From a virus, in IMG/VR virus record IMGVR_UViG_3300027977_000059, positions 1 to 47,146 of that record: 47,146 nucleotides of DNA; one strand, 5' to 3'. The first letter of the stretch is position 1. The number at the start of each line of letters is the position of its first letter. A model generated the notes under the pieces. That model was not told the origin of the DNA. It searched no databases and saw nothing but the letters and a program-made list of their open reading frames with translations. The position numbers and the translations under genes are program-made. Shown in pieces: positions 16,495 to 24,063 of the stretch.

Positions 16495-17133
16495 ATGAAC
16501 TACCAAATAGTCCTATTCAAAAATAAAGAAAAGAAAAAAATAATCAATAAGTTTATCACCTTTGATAAGGCAAAGAAAGGTTATGAAAATCTGTTAAAGA
16601 AAAGTGAAAATGTTATTTTCAATGTTCAGACTCAGAATGGAAAACCTTGTAATTATGAAATCGCCTTAATCGGAAAAGATAAACGAAAGGATCCAATATA
16701 CCTTAAAGATAGTTTGGGTAGGAATATTAAGGTTGAATTGGACACTGATGAGTTCAGTATTATAAAGATTCATCAATACAACAAGGAAGAATCATTTTTG
16801 GATTACAAGACAAAAAATAAAATAACCACCAACCAATTTATAAACAAATATTTAAAGGGTGGTGGTTTAAAAATGATATCAAAACTAAACAACAAGATTG
16901 TTCTTCAAAATGAAGAAAAGATAAATCTATTTACATTCAAAAGTGAAGAAGATGCTCTTAGGTTCACCGATGTTTTATCAAATTTATTTGTTAAAACAAA
17001 TCGTAAAGATTGTATGATTGTTAATGATTATTCCACAATACAGAGGAAATCATTATATGATATGTTGGTGGATAATGGGTTTTCTAGAGAGTATCTCCAG
17101 ACATATTCAACTGCGTTTCTTTTAAAAAAATAA
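16495..17133 (+). CDS. Conserved phage hypothetical protein
   Basis: 212 aa from the ATG at 16495. The longer frame from 16270 is rejected because it runs through the DnaJ gene on the other strand. The start MNYQIVLFKNKEKKKIINKF is of a type seen in other AT-rich phages. A second lysine-rich block (DYKTKNKITTNQFINKYL) follows around residue 102. No catalytic motif is visible. It is transcribed divergently from DnaJ across a 36-base gap. Confidence 0.78.
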   Translation: MNYQIVLFKNKEKKKIINKFITFDKAKKGYENLLKKSENVIFNVQTQNGKPCNYEIALIGKDKRKDPIYLKDSLGRNIKVELDTDEFSIIKIHQYNKEESFLDYKTKNKITTNQFINKYLKGGGLKMISKLNNKIVLQNEEKINLFTFKSEEDALRFTDVLSNLFVKTNRKDCMIVNDYSTIQRKSLYDMLVDNGFSREYLQTYSTAFLLKK

Positions 17134-17332
17134 ACTCAGTTCCAGAAATATCTATTTTAAATTGGGTGGTATTTGAAAAGTCATTCACTTGAGTTTTAAT
17201 CATATTGAAATCATTATCATTAAGGGAATATACAACTACCACTTTTGAGTTTGGTATTATGTCTAATAATCCATCTGACACCATTGCCATTTTTTGAATT
17301 AACCCATTAACACCTTCTTGATTCTTTGCCAT
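17084..17332 (-). CDS. Conserved phage hypothetical protein
   Basis: 82 aa. It starts MAKNQEGVNGLIQKMAMVSD and contains a beta strand (SKVVVVYSLND). It is third in a chain of overlapping minus-strand genes (17887, 17484 and 17332 starts). Its 3' end overlaps the convergent 212-aa gene by 50 bases. Sequence character and operon position support it as real. Function unknown. Confidence 0.65.
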   Translation of the reverse strand: MAKNQEGVNGLIQKMAMVSDGLLDIIPNSKVVVVYSLNDNDFNMIKTQVNDFSNTTQFKIDISGTEFIFLKETQLNMSGDTL

Positions 17333-17484
17333 ATTGTTAGTTTCTTTGGTTTTTGTGGTAAAATATCTTCTTTTTTATATTTTTTGATTTCCTTGATTGT
17401 TTCAAGTTTTTGGAGGTTGGTTTGATTTTCACCTTTTTTAATCTCACTAAACAGCCACTCTATCTGTGTTGATTTGTTCTTCAT
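17299..17484 (-). CDS. Small basic protein
   Basis: 61 aa, lysine-rich (ETIKEIKKYKKEDILPQKPK), ending in a short amphipathic helix (IWQRIKKVLMG). It overlaps genes on both sides by about 35 bases, as in a translationally coupled operon. Function unknown. Confidence 0.6.
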   Translation of the reverse strand: MKNKSTQIEWLFSEIKKGENQTNLQKLETIKEIKKYKKEDILPQKPKKLTIWQRIKKVLMG

Positions 17485-17887
17485 CGTCTTCCAATTTTAA
17501 TTTTTGTTTGGGATCAATTATTTCATTAATTTGAAAATTCAAACCCTTTAATTTATCTAAATTTTGTTTCTCAAATATCCGTTTAAGTTCATTAACTTTG
17601 TCTTCAAACAATTTGTCCTTTTCTTCCCTTTCCTTATTGTACTTGATGATACTACAAATGTTTTGATATACCCGTTCTATTTCAGTTTCATTAAATTCAC
17701 TTACATATGAAAATAATCTTTCATTTGGTACTGTACTTTGTTGTTCCATGATTTTGGTTTCATCAACATATTTCTTGGGTATTTTCCAAGTATTAGGAAA
17801 ACTGATATCAAAAGACAAATACGTTTCAATCTTTCTTACAGATTGTATATATGGAAATAGTGTTGAAAATTCTTTATATAAACTCAT
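17447..17887 (-). CDS. Conserved phage hypothetical protein with coiled coil
   Basis: 146 aa. The N-terminal half (LYKEFSTLFPYIQSVRKIET, ISFPNTWKIPKKYV) is of a kind I recognise from related phages. The C-terminal half is a charged coiled coil (EEKDKLFEDKVNELKRIFEK). Its ATG overlaps the stop of the upstream membrane-protein gene (ATGA). Function unknown. Confidence 0.75.
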   Translation of the reverse strand: MSLYKEFSTLFPYIQSVRKIETYLSFDISFPNTWKIPKKYVDETKIMEQQSTVPNERLFSYVSEFNETEIERVYQNICSIIKYNKEREEKDKLFEDKVNELKRIFEKQNLDKLKGLNFQINEIIDPKQKLKLEDDEEQINTDRVAV

Positions 17888-18072
17888 ATTCTAATTAAGT
17901 ATGTTATTATGTATGATATTGTCATCCCTAACAATATTAGCTCTCTACTATTAAAAATTAACCTTCGAGGGGGATTTGAAAAGAGAGAGCTAACAAATGT
18001 AATGCAAGTCCTTGTTAGGACAAGAATTGAAAAAATAAACACGAATAAAAATAAACTATCTAAACTAAGCAT
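17884..18072 (-). CDS. Small membrane protein, two predicted helices
   Basis: 62 aa. The first hydrophobic segment is LDSLFLFVFIFSILVLTRT, followed by a basic loop (SNPPRRLIFNSRE) and a second segment (LILLGMTISYIITYLI). The ATG overlaps the 3' end of the histone-like gene by 8 bases. Function unknown. Confidence 0.7.
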   Translation of the reverse strand: MLSLDSLFLFVFIFSILVLTRTCITFVSSLFSNPPRRLIFNSRELILLGMTISYIITYLIRI

Positions 18073-18244
18073 CGGTTTTTTTTCTTTCTTCTAAAATTTC
18101 AGTTCTAAGTGTTTGTAGTTGAATTTTAATATCTTGTGCTAATTTTCTCGCTCTAGTTCCAGCACTGTTATTACCCTTAAAGAATTTTGTTGTATCTGTT
18201 GTCAATTCTTCAACTAATGTTTTGATTTTTTCTAATGTTTCCAT
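18065..18244 (-). CDS. Histone H1-like protein, Hc1 type
   Basis: 59 aa, below common ORF-length cut-offs. It starts METLEKIKTLVEELTTDT and carries the sequence FFKGNNSAGTRARKLAQD, which matches the GN-x-A-x-GTRARK signature of Bacteroidota Hc1/histone-H1-like proteins. A lysine-rich tail follows. It would bind and compact DNA. In a phage it could be carried on virion DNA or act on the host nucleoid; neither is shown. The stop overlaps the ATG of the downstream membrane protein. Confidence 0.85.
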   Translation of the reverse strand: METLEKIKTLVEELTTDTTKFFKGNNSAGTRARKLAQDIKIQLQTLRTEILEERKKTDA

Positions 18245-18298
18245 TGTTTTTTTTTATTTAATTTTAGATTTATTTTATTTAATTGTAAATAGAAAAAG

Positions 18299-18766
18299 TT
18301 AAATAGACATATTCTTATCAAGGTTTTTATATATAACTGAAATCAAATCTAAATCAGATTTTGAAAATGATGTCTTAGTATTAAACAATTGCATTAAGAA
18401 AGTTTTAACACTACTTTTAACCTTTTCCTCCTTTTGGTTATAGTACACATCCATAAAAAAACTTTTGAAATAATCAAAATGTTCCCCCTTCTTTTTAAAA
18501 ACAAGTCCTTCTTTCTTAAAGTTTTCAATTGTCTTGTTAAAACACCATTCAAAATGGTTTAAATTATCTTCATTGGTTAATTTTATCTTAGTTTCATTAC
18601 TATCTGTTGTATTACCCAAATAGGTCTCACATATAATCATATGTAATGAAAGACTAAAGTCAGAATATAATTCCAATTTCTCTGGGATTATATTATTGAC
18701 TCTAAACCAAACATCAACATCATCGGAGGGTAAGGGTTTTGATAAATAATTAAAAAAATTCTCCAT
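18299..18766 (-). CDS. Conserved phage hypothetical protein
   Basis: 155 aa. It begins MENFFNYLSKPLPSDDVDVW and is recognised as a recurrent phage family without a function. It is all-helical with an aromatic pattern (NHFEWCFNKTIENF, FDYFKSFFMDVYYNQK). Its start codon is inside a perfect 11-bp hairpin (see 18759-18786), so translation is probably controlled by RNA structure. Confidence 0.78.
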   Translation of the reverse strand: MENFFNYLSKPLPSDDVDVWFRVNNIIPEKLELYSDFSLSLHMIICETYLGNTTDSNETKIKLTNEDNLNHFEWCFNKTIENFKKEGLVFKKKGEHFDYFKSFFMDVYYNQKEEKVKSSVKTFLMQLFNTKTSFSKSDLDLISVIYKNLDKNMSI

Positions 18767-18786
18767 AAGGATTAGCTTATGGAGAA
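18759..18786 (-). promoter_or_regulatory. Hairpin enclosing the start codon
   Basis: Arms TTCTCCATAAG and CTTATGGAGAA, loop of six bases, perfectly paired. On the minus-strand mRNA the ATG of the 155-aa gene lies in the 3' arm. T4 uses similar hairpins to hide ribosome-binding sites on early read-through transcripts. Confidence 0.6.
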
Positions 18787-18814
18787 ATTATAATGTATAT
18801 TTAACAAATGTATA

Positions 18815-20188
18815 TTATTGAGTTTTTCTATTATATGAAAATAAATTTTTTATTCGGTCAAATTCTTCATTTAAGATATTGATTCTTTTCTCATCAATAG
18901 TTTCCATTTTTAAATTCAACTTTCCAACTTCCTCAAATTTTTCATCAAATACTGGTTGTGATACGCGTTTGTAAGATTGGTCTTTTAGTTTCTTTAGAGT
19001 ATTCTTTTTTCTCATCTTATTGAATCTTTCATTGGCATCAGATTCTAAGGCGTTTCCACCAGGTGCATTTCCAGTTGTTGAGTCTCCTTTAAAGTATTTA
19101 TCCATACGTTTTTCATTAAACTCAATTCCGTCAGAAACTGGGAAATTTTGTCCTCCAATTTCATAATTAAAGTCTTCCAACTCATCTGTCATCTCATAAG
19201 CTTTTTTACTCATTTCTCCCAATTCGCCATTCCCAACTGGAAACTTTTTAGGGTTCATTTCATATTTTCCTTTTGATCCGTCTTTAAGATAATCTTTCAT
19301 CTTTTTACCCAAAGATGTCATATAGTCTTTGTTTTCTTTTCCAGATTCTCTATGAGCTTTTTCATATGTTACCATACCTCTAGGTTTTTCCAATGATTTC
19401 ATTTTTGTCTTTTGTTCATTAACAATATTTTCAATTAAATCAACCATATCATCCTCACTTAATCTGATGATATCTCCACGACTATCTTTAATACGATATT
19501 CAATAGATTCTTTTAGTTTAACACCACGTCCTTTTAAAATGTCCTTTCTTGTTACTTTACCATCACCAGTTAAATCGGGGAATTTCTTACCTTCTTTGGT
19601 CTCTTCACGATGTTTGCCTTTACGAAGAAGTTTGAAATCCTCTGAGTCAAGTTTTCCATTTTTGTTCTTGTCCAAATTTCTTTGATTACCTTTAAGTTGT
19701 CTACTTTCAACATAATCAAATTTGTTTTTACGATTTAAGTCATGTGATCTCTCGTTTAATTTACTATAACCACACTCATTACATTCACCTTCATTCATTT
19801 TACCAACACCACATTGTTCGCATAATCTTCCTTCAGTAACTAAATCATCGTTACCACCTTCAGGGTCTAAGAAATACTCGCCATTGTCGTCATCATCTTC
19901 AATTTTGCCCAATAAATCTTTTAACATATTTTCAAATTCACGTTTTCGTGTTATACCTCCAATGTCGCCATCTTTAAGGTCATCAAATTTTTTACCTGAT
20001 TTAAATTTACGCAATCTAGTTCCTTTTGGTAAAAAAGGAGTGTTGTCCCCCATGCCTTTCTCGTCTCCAAAAGCTTCTTCAATTTCCATTTCTTTTATTT
20101 TACCATACAACATATCAGCCTTGTCTTTCAAGGTTTCATTAAGGTTATGTCTAATAGCTTTTTTTAAGTATTTGTCTGAGTATTTCAT
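18815..20188 (-). CDS. Probable internal virion or prohead protein with leader, zinc pair and EF-hand-like loops
   Basis: 457 aa, hydrophilic. The N-terminus (KYSDKYLKKAIRHNLNE|T) is a basic helix with an L-N-E site. Residues ~122-140 hold a CEQCGVGKMNEGECNECGY zinc ribbon-like pair. Two calcium-loop sequences follow (DKNKNGKLDSED and DLTGDGKVTRKD, residues ~172-220), as in EF-hand or dockerin loops. At about residue 243 RLSEDDMVDLIENIVNEQ is an internal copy of the leader motif. Several more L-N-E and G-E-L sites are present. The pattern suggests a protein cut at several points during head maturation. This is inference; a TATTTATA box lies 13 bases before the start. Confidence 0.78.
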   Translation of the reverse strand: MKYSDKYLKKAIRHNLNETLKDKADMLYGKIKEMEIEEAFGDEKGMGDNTPFLPKGTRLRKFKSGKKFDDLKDGDIGGITRKREFENMLKDLLGKIEDDDDNGEYFLDPEGGNDDLVTEGRLCEQCGVGKMNEGECNECGYSKLNERSHDLNRKNKFDYVESRQLKGNQRNLDKNKNGKLDSEDFKLLRKGKHREETKEGKKFPDLTGDGKVTRKDILKGRGVKLKESIEYRIKDSRGDIIRLSEDDMVDLIENIVNEQKTKMKSLEKPRGMVTYEKAHRESGKENKDYMTSLGKKMKDYLKDGSKGKYEMNPKKFPVGNGELGEMSKKAYEMTDELEDFNYEIGGQNFPVSDGIEFNEKRMDKYFKGDSTTGNAPGGNALESDANERFNKMRKKNTLKKLKDQSYKRVSQPVFDEKFEEVGKLNLKMETIDEKRINILNEEFDRIKNLFSYNRKTQ

Positions 20189-20201
20189 TGTTTGTTTTTA
20201 T

Positions 20202-20209
20202 TATAAATA
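20202..20209 (-). promoter_or_regulatory. TATTTATA octamer (putative phage promoter)
   Basis: TATTTATA on the minus strand, ending 13 bases before the ATG of the 457-aa gene. Confidence 0.4.
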
Positions 20210-20212
20210 TGT

Positions 20213-20929
20213 TCATTTTATGTTTGAGTAATGATTGATTATCATTTTCTTAATCATTTGTTCACTAAGATTATATTTTTTACTTAATTCAGAAATCGTT
20301 CTTTTTATCATTTCTTCATTAGTAAACTTTAATGCTTTGATATCCCCTTGGTTACAATATGGAAATTTTTTACATTTCTTTTTTACGGTTACGAATTTAC
20401 CACCAGGTATTTGAGTTTTACTCTTGCCTCTCCAATCTTTTTTACTTGTTGACTTAGCCCAAGCCGCTGGAGTCACATAAGAACCTGAAGACGCAACTCC
20501 AGTTGCTTCCTTGAATTCACCTTTATCTGATTTTCCTTGACAATGTGCTTTTTGACTGAAACCTTTTGGATTGTCACAGTCAATAGAATCTTTATATTTT
20601 TGACTCCATTTTTCTGTCATATCTTTTTTATTAGTTGTAAATAGCGGGACGGAATATCCACCGGCACTACCTGACCCAGTAACTTCTTTAGTCTCTGATT
20701 TTCCCATTGAATATAATTTACCAATAGGTTTGTCCATTTTTGGTGTTTTTTGGGACAGATTATTAACTATATCCCCTTTTTTAATCTTTTTCTTGATTAT
20801 TGTGTTTTCTGTTTGTTCTAGTTTACTCATAATATCACTAGTTGATTTAAATAATTCTCCTTGGTCTTCCCCTCCACTTGATGTGGCAAGATTTCCAATT
20901 TTATTCGCCAAGTTTTTAGTTAAACTCAT
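20213..20929 (-). CDS. Phage protein with repeated EATG-S-G-Y modules and Cys motifs
   Basis: 238 aa, very polar. Two related modules are visible: KEVTGSGSAGGYSVPLF near residue 80 and KEATGVASSGSYVTPAAW near residue 137. Cys motifs are IDCDNPKGFSQKAHCQGK and KKKCKKFPYCNQGD, both of which recur in marine and freshwater phage proteins. The C-terminal ~40 residues form helices (NEEMIKRTISELSKKYNLSE). It lies between two leader-bearing genes, so a virion role is likely. No enzymatic motif is seen. Confidence 0.75.
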   Translation of the reverse strand: MSLTKNLANKIGNLATSSGGEDQGELFKSTSDIMSKLEQTENTIIKKKIKKGDIVNNLSQKTPKMDKPIGKLYSMGKSETKEVTGSGSAGGYSVPLFTTNKKDMTEKWSQKYKDSIDCDNPKGFSQKAHCQGKSDKGEFKEATGVASSGSYVTPAAWAKSTSKKDWRGKSKTQIPGGKFVTVKKKCKKFPYCNQGDIKALKFTNEEMIKRTISELSKKYNLSEQMIKKMIINHYSNIK

Positions 20930-20931
20930 AT

Positions 20932-21600
20932 TTATGGCATTTTAGTTAATTTTCTATTACCTAATACTTTGGACCATTTTGATTTGAACTTTTCATAATA
21001 AGTTTTTAGTTTTTGTATCATTTCCATAAAATCATCATCGGTATTAATCATTTCCCCTCTGATATATATTCCATTTTCTTCACCTAATGAAAATATAAAA
21101 TCAATTTCAAACTCAATTAATTTACCAGACCATTCAACTAAATTTGGATAAACATTTAATTGATTAAACTCAGCTAAATCAGATACTTCAGTTACAAATT
21201 CATTCATTGTTTCTTGAAAAGCCACTTTTTCATCTGTAGTTATTTCAAGTTCTGATTGTTTTTTCCCATGAAAGACTAAAATACCCCCAGATATTCTATA
21301 TGCCTGTCTTTTATCTCTTGGTGATGATTTAGTTTCTTCATCATAAGACATATCCCTATCAGGTTGTCTCCTATCTCCCCCTCTATCAGATTGTCTTTGT
21401 CTACCAAAATCCATATCATCTTCAATTGCTGAAGCTACATTAATTTTTTTGGTTATATCACCAGAAGTTGGGACAACACCTTGTTCTAATATTAGGCTAT
21501 ATTTTTGTCTGATTTCATTCATTTCATAAATTGTATTACTACTAGACAACATATTTTGTGATGCTTTTAGTAATCTCTTTATTTCATCATGTTTGTTCAT
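20932..21600 (-). CDS. Conserved phage protein, probable head or scaffold-associated
   Basis: 222 aa. The N-terminal ~40 residues are helical and end in RQKYSLILEQG, an I-L-E|Q site. A disordered Arg/Asp-rich linker follows (residues ~65-95). The C-terminal domain (ISGGILVFHGKKQSELEIT, then NLVEWSGKLIEFEIDFIFSLGEENG, then YYEKFKSKWSKVL) is one I recognise as widely conserved in this phage group. It overlaps the amidase gene by 4 bases. Structural assignment is inference from leader and context. Confidence 0.75.
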   Translation of the reverse strand: MNKHDEIKRLLKASQNMLSSSNTIYEMNEIRQKYSLILEQGVVPTSGDITKKINVASAIEDDMDFGRQRQSDRGGDRRQPDRDMSYDEETKSSPRDKRQAYRISGGILVFHGKKQSELEITTDEKVAFQETMNEFVTEVSDLAEFNQLNVYPNLVEWSGKLIEFEIDFIFSLGEENGIYIRGEMINTDDDFMEMIQKLKTYYEKFKSKWSKVLGNRKLTKMP

Positions 21601-22187
21601 ATATCTATTATGTTTCTTAATTTATCAAAATCAAAAGAAGGGTTTACATCAGTATAATTCACATCAAAATTACTCCTAGATACAATTCCCTTAAATATTT
21701 CAATTCCGTTTATTTTTGTATTGTGTCCTGTTATTTCTTTGGTTATTTTCATCTCATCCATTATTGTTTTGAGTAGATAACCCAAACTTTCAATTTGATT
21801 TGATGTATATTTATCCCAAAAAAAATAATCCCTCCACTTTCTCTCATAAGGAATACCCTTATAAATATCACCAATCCAATTAACATAATAATTTTCCAAT
21901 GGTTGTTTTTCTAACCACCCCAAATTTTCTAAACTTATTATGATTCCGTTTCTGTTTATATTGGGTTCATTGAAATAATTGGTGTGTTCAATATTGTCCA
22001 GTAATTGCAATATATCCCCATTTTTCTTTATTACATAATTTGGAATTCTATCAAATTTTCCATTACATCTATATAACAAAGAAGCCAAATAATTCTCAAC
22101 ATTCCTTCCGGTGTGTGTGAGAATTATTTGGTTTTTCTTCTTTTGTTTACCTAATGGTTTAAAGTTTCCGTATTTAATTACCTCCAC
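21597..22187 (-). CDS. N-acetylmuramoyl-L-alanine amidase (endolysin)
   Basis: 196 aa with a GTG start. The fold of amidase_2/PGRP-type enzymes is suggested by IILTHTGR (first zinc His), IPNYVIKKNGDILQLLDNIEH, NRNGIIISLENLGWL, TSNQIESLGYLLKTIMDEM, EITGHNTKI and a C-terminal SRSNFDVNYTDVNPSF block. It would cut the amide bond between N-acetylmuramic acid and the stem peptide. The neighbouring membrane and spanin-like genes support a lysis cassette. One zinc ligand cannot be placed with certainty. Confidence 0.82.
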   Translation of the reverse strand: MEVIKYGNFKPLGKQKKKNQIILTHTGRNVENYLASLLYRCNGKFDRIPNYVIKKNGDILQLLDNIEHTNYFNEPNINRNGIIISLENLGWLEKQPLENYYVNWIGDIYKGIPYERKWRDYFFWDKYTSNQIESLGYLLKTIMDEMKITKEITGHNTKINGIEIFKGIVSRSNFDVNYTDVNPSFDFDKLRNIIDI

Positions 22188-22188
22188 T

Positions 22189-22938
22189 TTATTGTATTTT
22201 AGTATATGTTAATTTTCTTGGTTTTGGTTTCTCAATATATTGTGGTTTTGGTATGAATTGTATTGTTGGTAGTGTTGTTGTCTCAGTTATACTTTCAACT
22301 TCTTCAGCAATTATTTCCTCAACTTCTTGAGTCTCTTCAACTTTTGGTTCTTCTTGAATTGGTTCTTTTTTCTTTCTTCCCCTCTTTGTCTTTGGTTTTT
22401 CTTCTTGTTCCAATGTTGATTTCAAATCAAACAAAGATACTATTTCCAAATCCCTATCGTTCTCAATTATTGGTTTGGGTTTTTCATATCTCACAAAGAA
22501 ATGTAATGATGTTAATGATATGATTGGGAGTAATCCCCCACCTAGTATTGCCAACCATCTTTTATGTGAAATCACATCCGTTGGTTCTGTCCCAAATATC
22601 TCAAATATTGGGGACATAAGTTCAACCCAGGCTTTGAATAACTCACCATTTGCATCAATCTCCTTATATGAATAGAATATATTTCCAATCATTTGAACGA
22701 ATGTGACCAATCCGAACATAAACCATACCCCACCTTTAATCTTCTGTGTAGCGGCAATTAGAGCGGTAATCGCACCTATTTCTATTGCCACCGATAGATA
22801 GATTGCCCAACTGAATGGATTGGTAATATCATACCAAGCAACAACGTGAGATATGGATATACCCGCCACCAAAAAGATGGGGACTAAGAACATTGATCGG
22901 ATGGGATTATCTTTAATCCATTTTAATAAGTTATTCAT
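22189..22938 (-). CDS. Four-helix membrane protein (holin candidate)
   Basis: 249 aa. Predicted membrane helices: SMFLVPIFLVAGISISHVVA, WAIYLSVAIEIGAITALIA, WFMFGLVTFVQMIGNIFYS and a fourth near WLAILGGGLLPIISLTSLHF. The cytoplasmic C-terminal tail is long, with a basic KTKRGRKKK patch and a Glu/Pro-rich stretch. It lies directly upstream of the amidase in the same operon. Position suggests a holin or lysis regulator, but the long tail is unusual for holins, so function is uncertain. Confidence 0.72.
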   Translation of the reverse strand: MNNLLKWIKDNPIRSMFLVPIFLVAGISISHVVAWYDITNPFSWAIYLSVAIEIGAITALIAATQKIKGGVWFMFGLVTFVQMIGNIFYSYKEIDANGELFKAWVELMSPIFEIFGTEPTDVISHKRWLAILGGGLLPIISLTSLHFFVRYEKPKPIIENDRDLEIVSLFDLKSTLEQEEKPKTKRGRKKKEPIQEEPKVEETQEVEEIIAEEVESITETTTLPTIQFIPKPQYIEKPKPRKLTYTKIQ

Positions 22939-23228
22939 TTATCTAAGGTCTTGAGTTCTTTATCTATTTCAGCTTGTCTATTCAAATCCATTATTTTTCT
23001 GTCAGTTGATTGTATCATTCTTTTCTCAACTTTCAATCCTTCAACTTTGATTTCTTTTTGTAGAGTTTTGGTCAAGATATCCAAACTTTTTTGGACTCCC
23101 TCAACTTGTTTTAACATTTTCTTTTCACTCATTTTTCTACTCATAGAAGTAGTACAAGTGGACACCATTAATAGAACGAATACTACGATTAGTCCGTGTT
23201 TCCCAATAAATTCAGTTATTGTTTTCAT
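22935..23228 (-). CDS. Spanin-like membrane-anchored coiled-coil protein
   Basis: 97 aa. One N-terminal membrane helix (HGLIVVFVLLMVSTCTTS) is followed by a charged coiled coil (KSLDILTKTLQKEIKVEGLK). That is the topology of an inner-membrane (Rz-like) spanin. It starts the lysis operon, overlaps the four-helix gene by 4 bases, and has a TATTTATA box 12 bases upstream. No separate outer-membrane spanin was found. The assignment is by topology and context only. Confidence 0.65.
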   Translation of the reverse strand: MKTITEFIGKHGLIVVFVLLMVSTCTTSMSRKMSEKKMLKQVEGVQKSLDILTKTLQKEIKVEGLKVEKRMIQSTDRKIMDLNRQAEIDKELKTLDK

Positions 23229-23240
23229 ACTTTATTTTTT

Positions 23241-23248
23241 TATAAATA
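23241..23248 (-). promoter_or_regulatory. TATTTATA octamer (putative phage promoter)
   Basis: TATTTATA on the minus strand, ending 12 bases before the ATG of the spanin-like gene, at the head of the lysis operon. Confidence 0.4.
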
Positions 23249-23262
23249 TTAGTTAATTGTTA

Positions 23263-24063
23263 TTACATCCACTCAAATAAATCATTGGATAAGTTTCTCA
23301 ACTTTCTCAAACTTTTTTCCTTTATCTGGCGCACCCTCTCTTTCGTCAAATTAAAGTCACCACCGATGTCTTCCAATGTTCTTGGTGCTCCTGTCAACCC
23401 AAAATAATCTTCCACTATAACTCGTTCTCGTTCATCCAAACAGGTCAATAGTCCCAGCAATTTGGTTCTAAGAATGTCTTTGGTGTTAAATGACTCATCC
23501 GGCATATCCGCCTCATCATTTTTGATAACATCAAATAAACTATCACCCTCTTCATTGATATCCATATCAAGGTTAATCATTGATGGTAATGACGCAAACT
23601 TACCTTCCAATTCACCACCCTTGGCTTCAATCTCCTTCTTGGCTCTATGTAAGTCTTGGACAACATTAACTGGGAGACGAATGGTTCTTGCATTGTCATT
23701 CAAACTTTGAATAATTGATTGTTTAACCCACCACACAGCATAGGATATAAACCTCAAATCTTTATTCCAGTCAAAGTTCTTGATTGCTTTCATTAAACCA
23801 TAATTACCTTCAGCAATTAGTTCATCCAAATCAAGTCCTTGATTTTGATATTGTTTGGCAACCGTAATTACAAATCGTAAATTACCTTCCAATAGTTCTT
23901 TGTTAACATCCTCAATCTGTCTTGGTGTCAATTCACCAGACTTCATTAGGACGGATAGTTCTTTCTCCCTCTCAGGAGTCATAACTTTCTTCTTACGAAT
24001 GTCCTTGAGGTAGGATTGGATCTCTTCTTGATTAATTGGAATACCTGAATTTTTCTCTTTCAT
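23263..24063 (-). CDS. RNA polymerase sigma-70 family factor, RpoD-like
   Basis: 266 aa. Region 1.2 (IQSYLKDIRKKKVMTPEREK), region 2 (NLRFVITVAKQYQNQGLDLDEL, then FISYAVWWVKQSIIQSL), region 3 (IRLPVNVVQDLHRAK) and a region 4 helix-turn-helix (TLEDIGGDFNLTKERVRQIK) are all present. Region 1.1 is absent, as in the short Bacteroidota RpoD. It would direct host core RNA polymerase to phage promoters. It overlaps the upstream 188-aa gene (ATGA), so the two are coupled. Its promoter specificity cannot be read from the sequence. Confidence 0.95.
   Translation of the reverse strand: MKEKNSGIPINQEEIQSYLKDIRKKKVMTPEREKELSVLMKSGELTPRQIEDVNKELLEGNLRFVITVAKQYQNQGLDLDELIAEGNYGLMKAIKNFDWNKDLRFISYAVWWVKQSIIQSLNDNARTIRLPVNVVQDLHRAKKEIEAKGGELEGKFASLPSMINLDMDINEEGDSLFDVIKNDEADMPDESFNTKDILRTKLLGLLTCLDERERVIVEDYFGLTGAPRTLEDIGGDFNLTKERVRQIKEKSLRKLRNLSNDLFEWM

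Noticed and set aside
22263-22523. Leucine-rich 86-aa plus-strand frame that looks like a membrane protein
   Set aside because: It is the antisense of the Glu/Lys/Pro-rich tail of the four-helix membrane protein.
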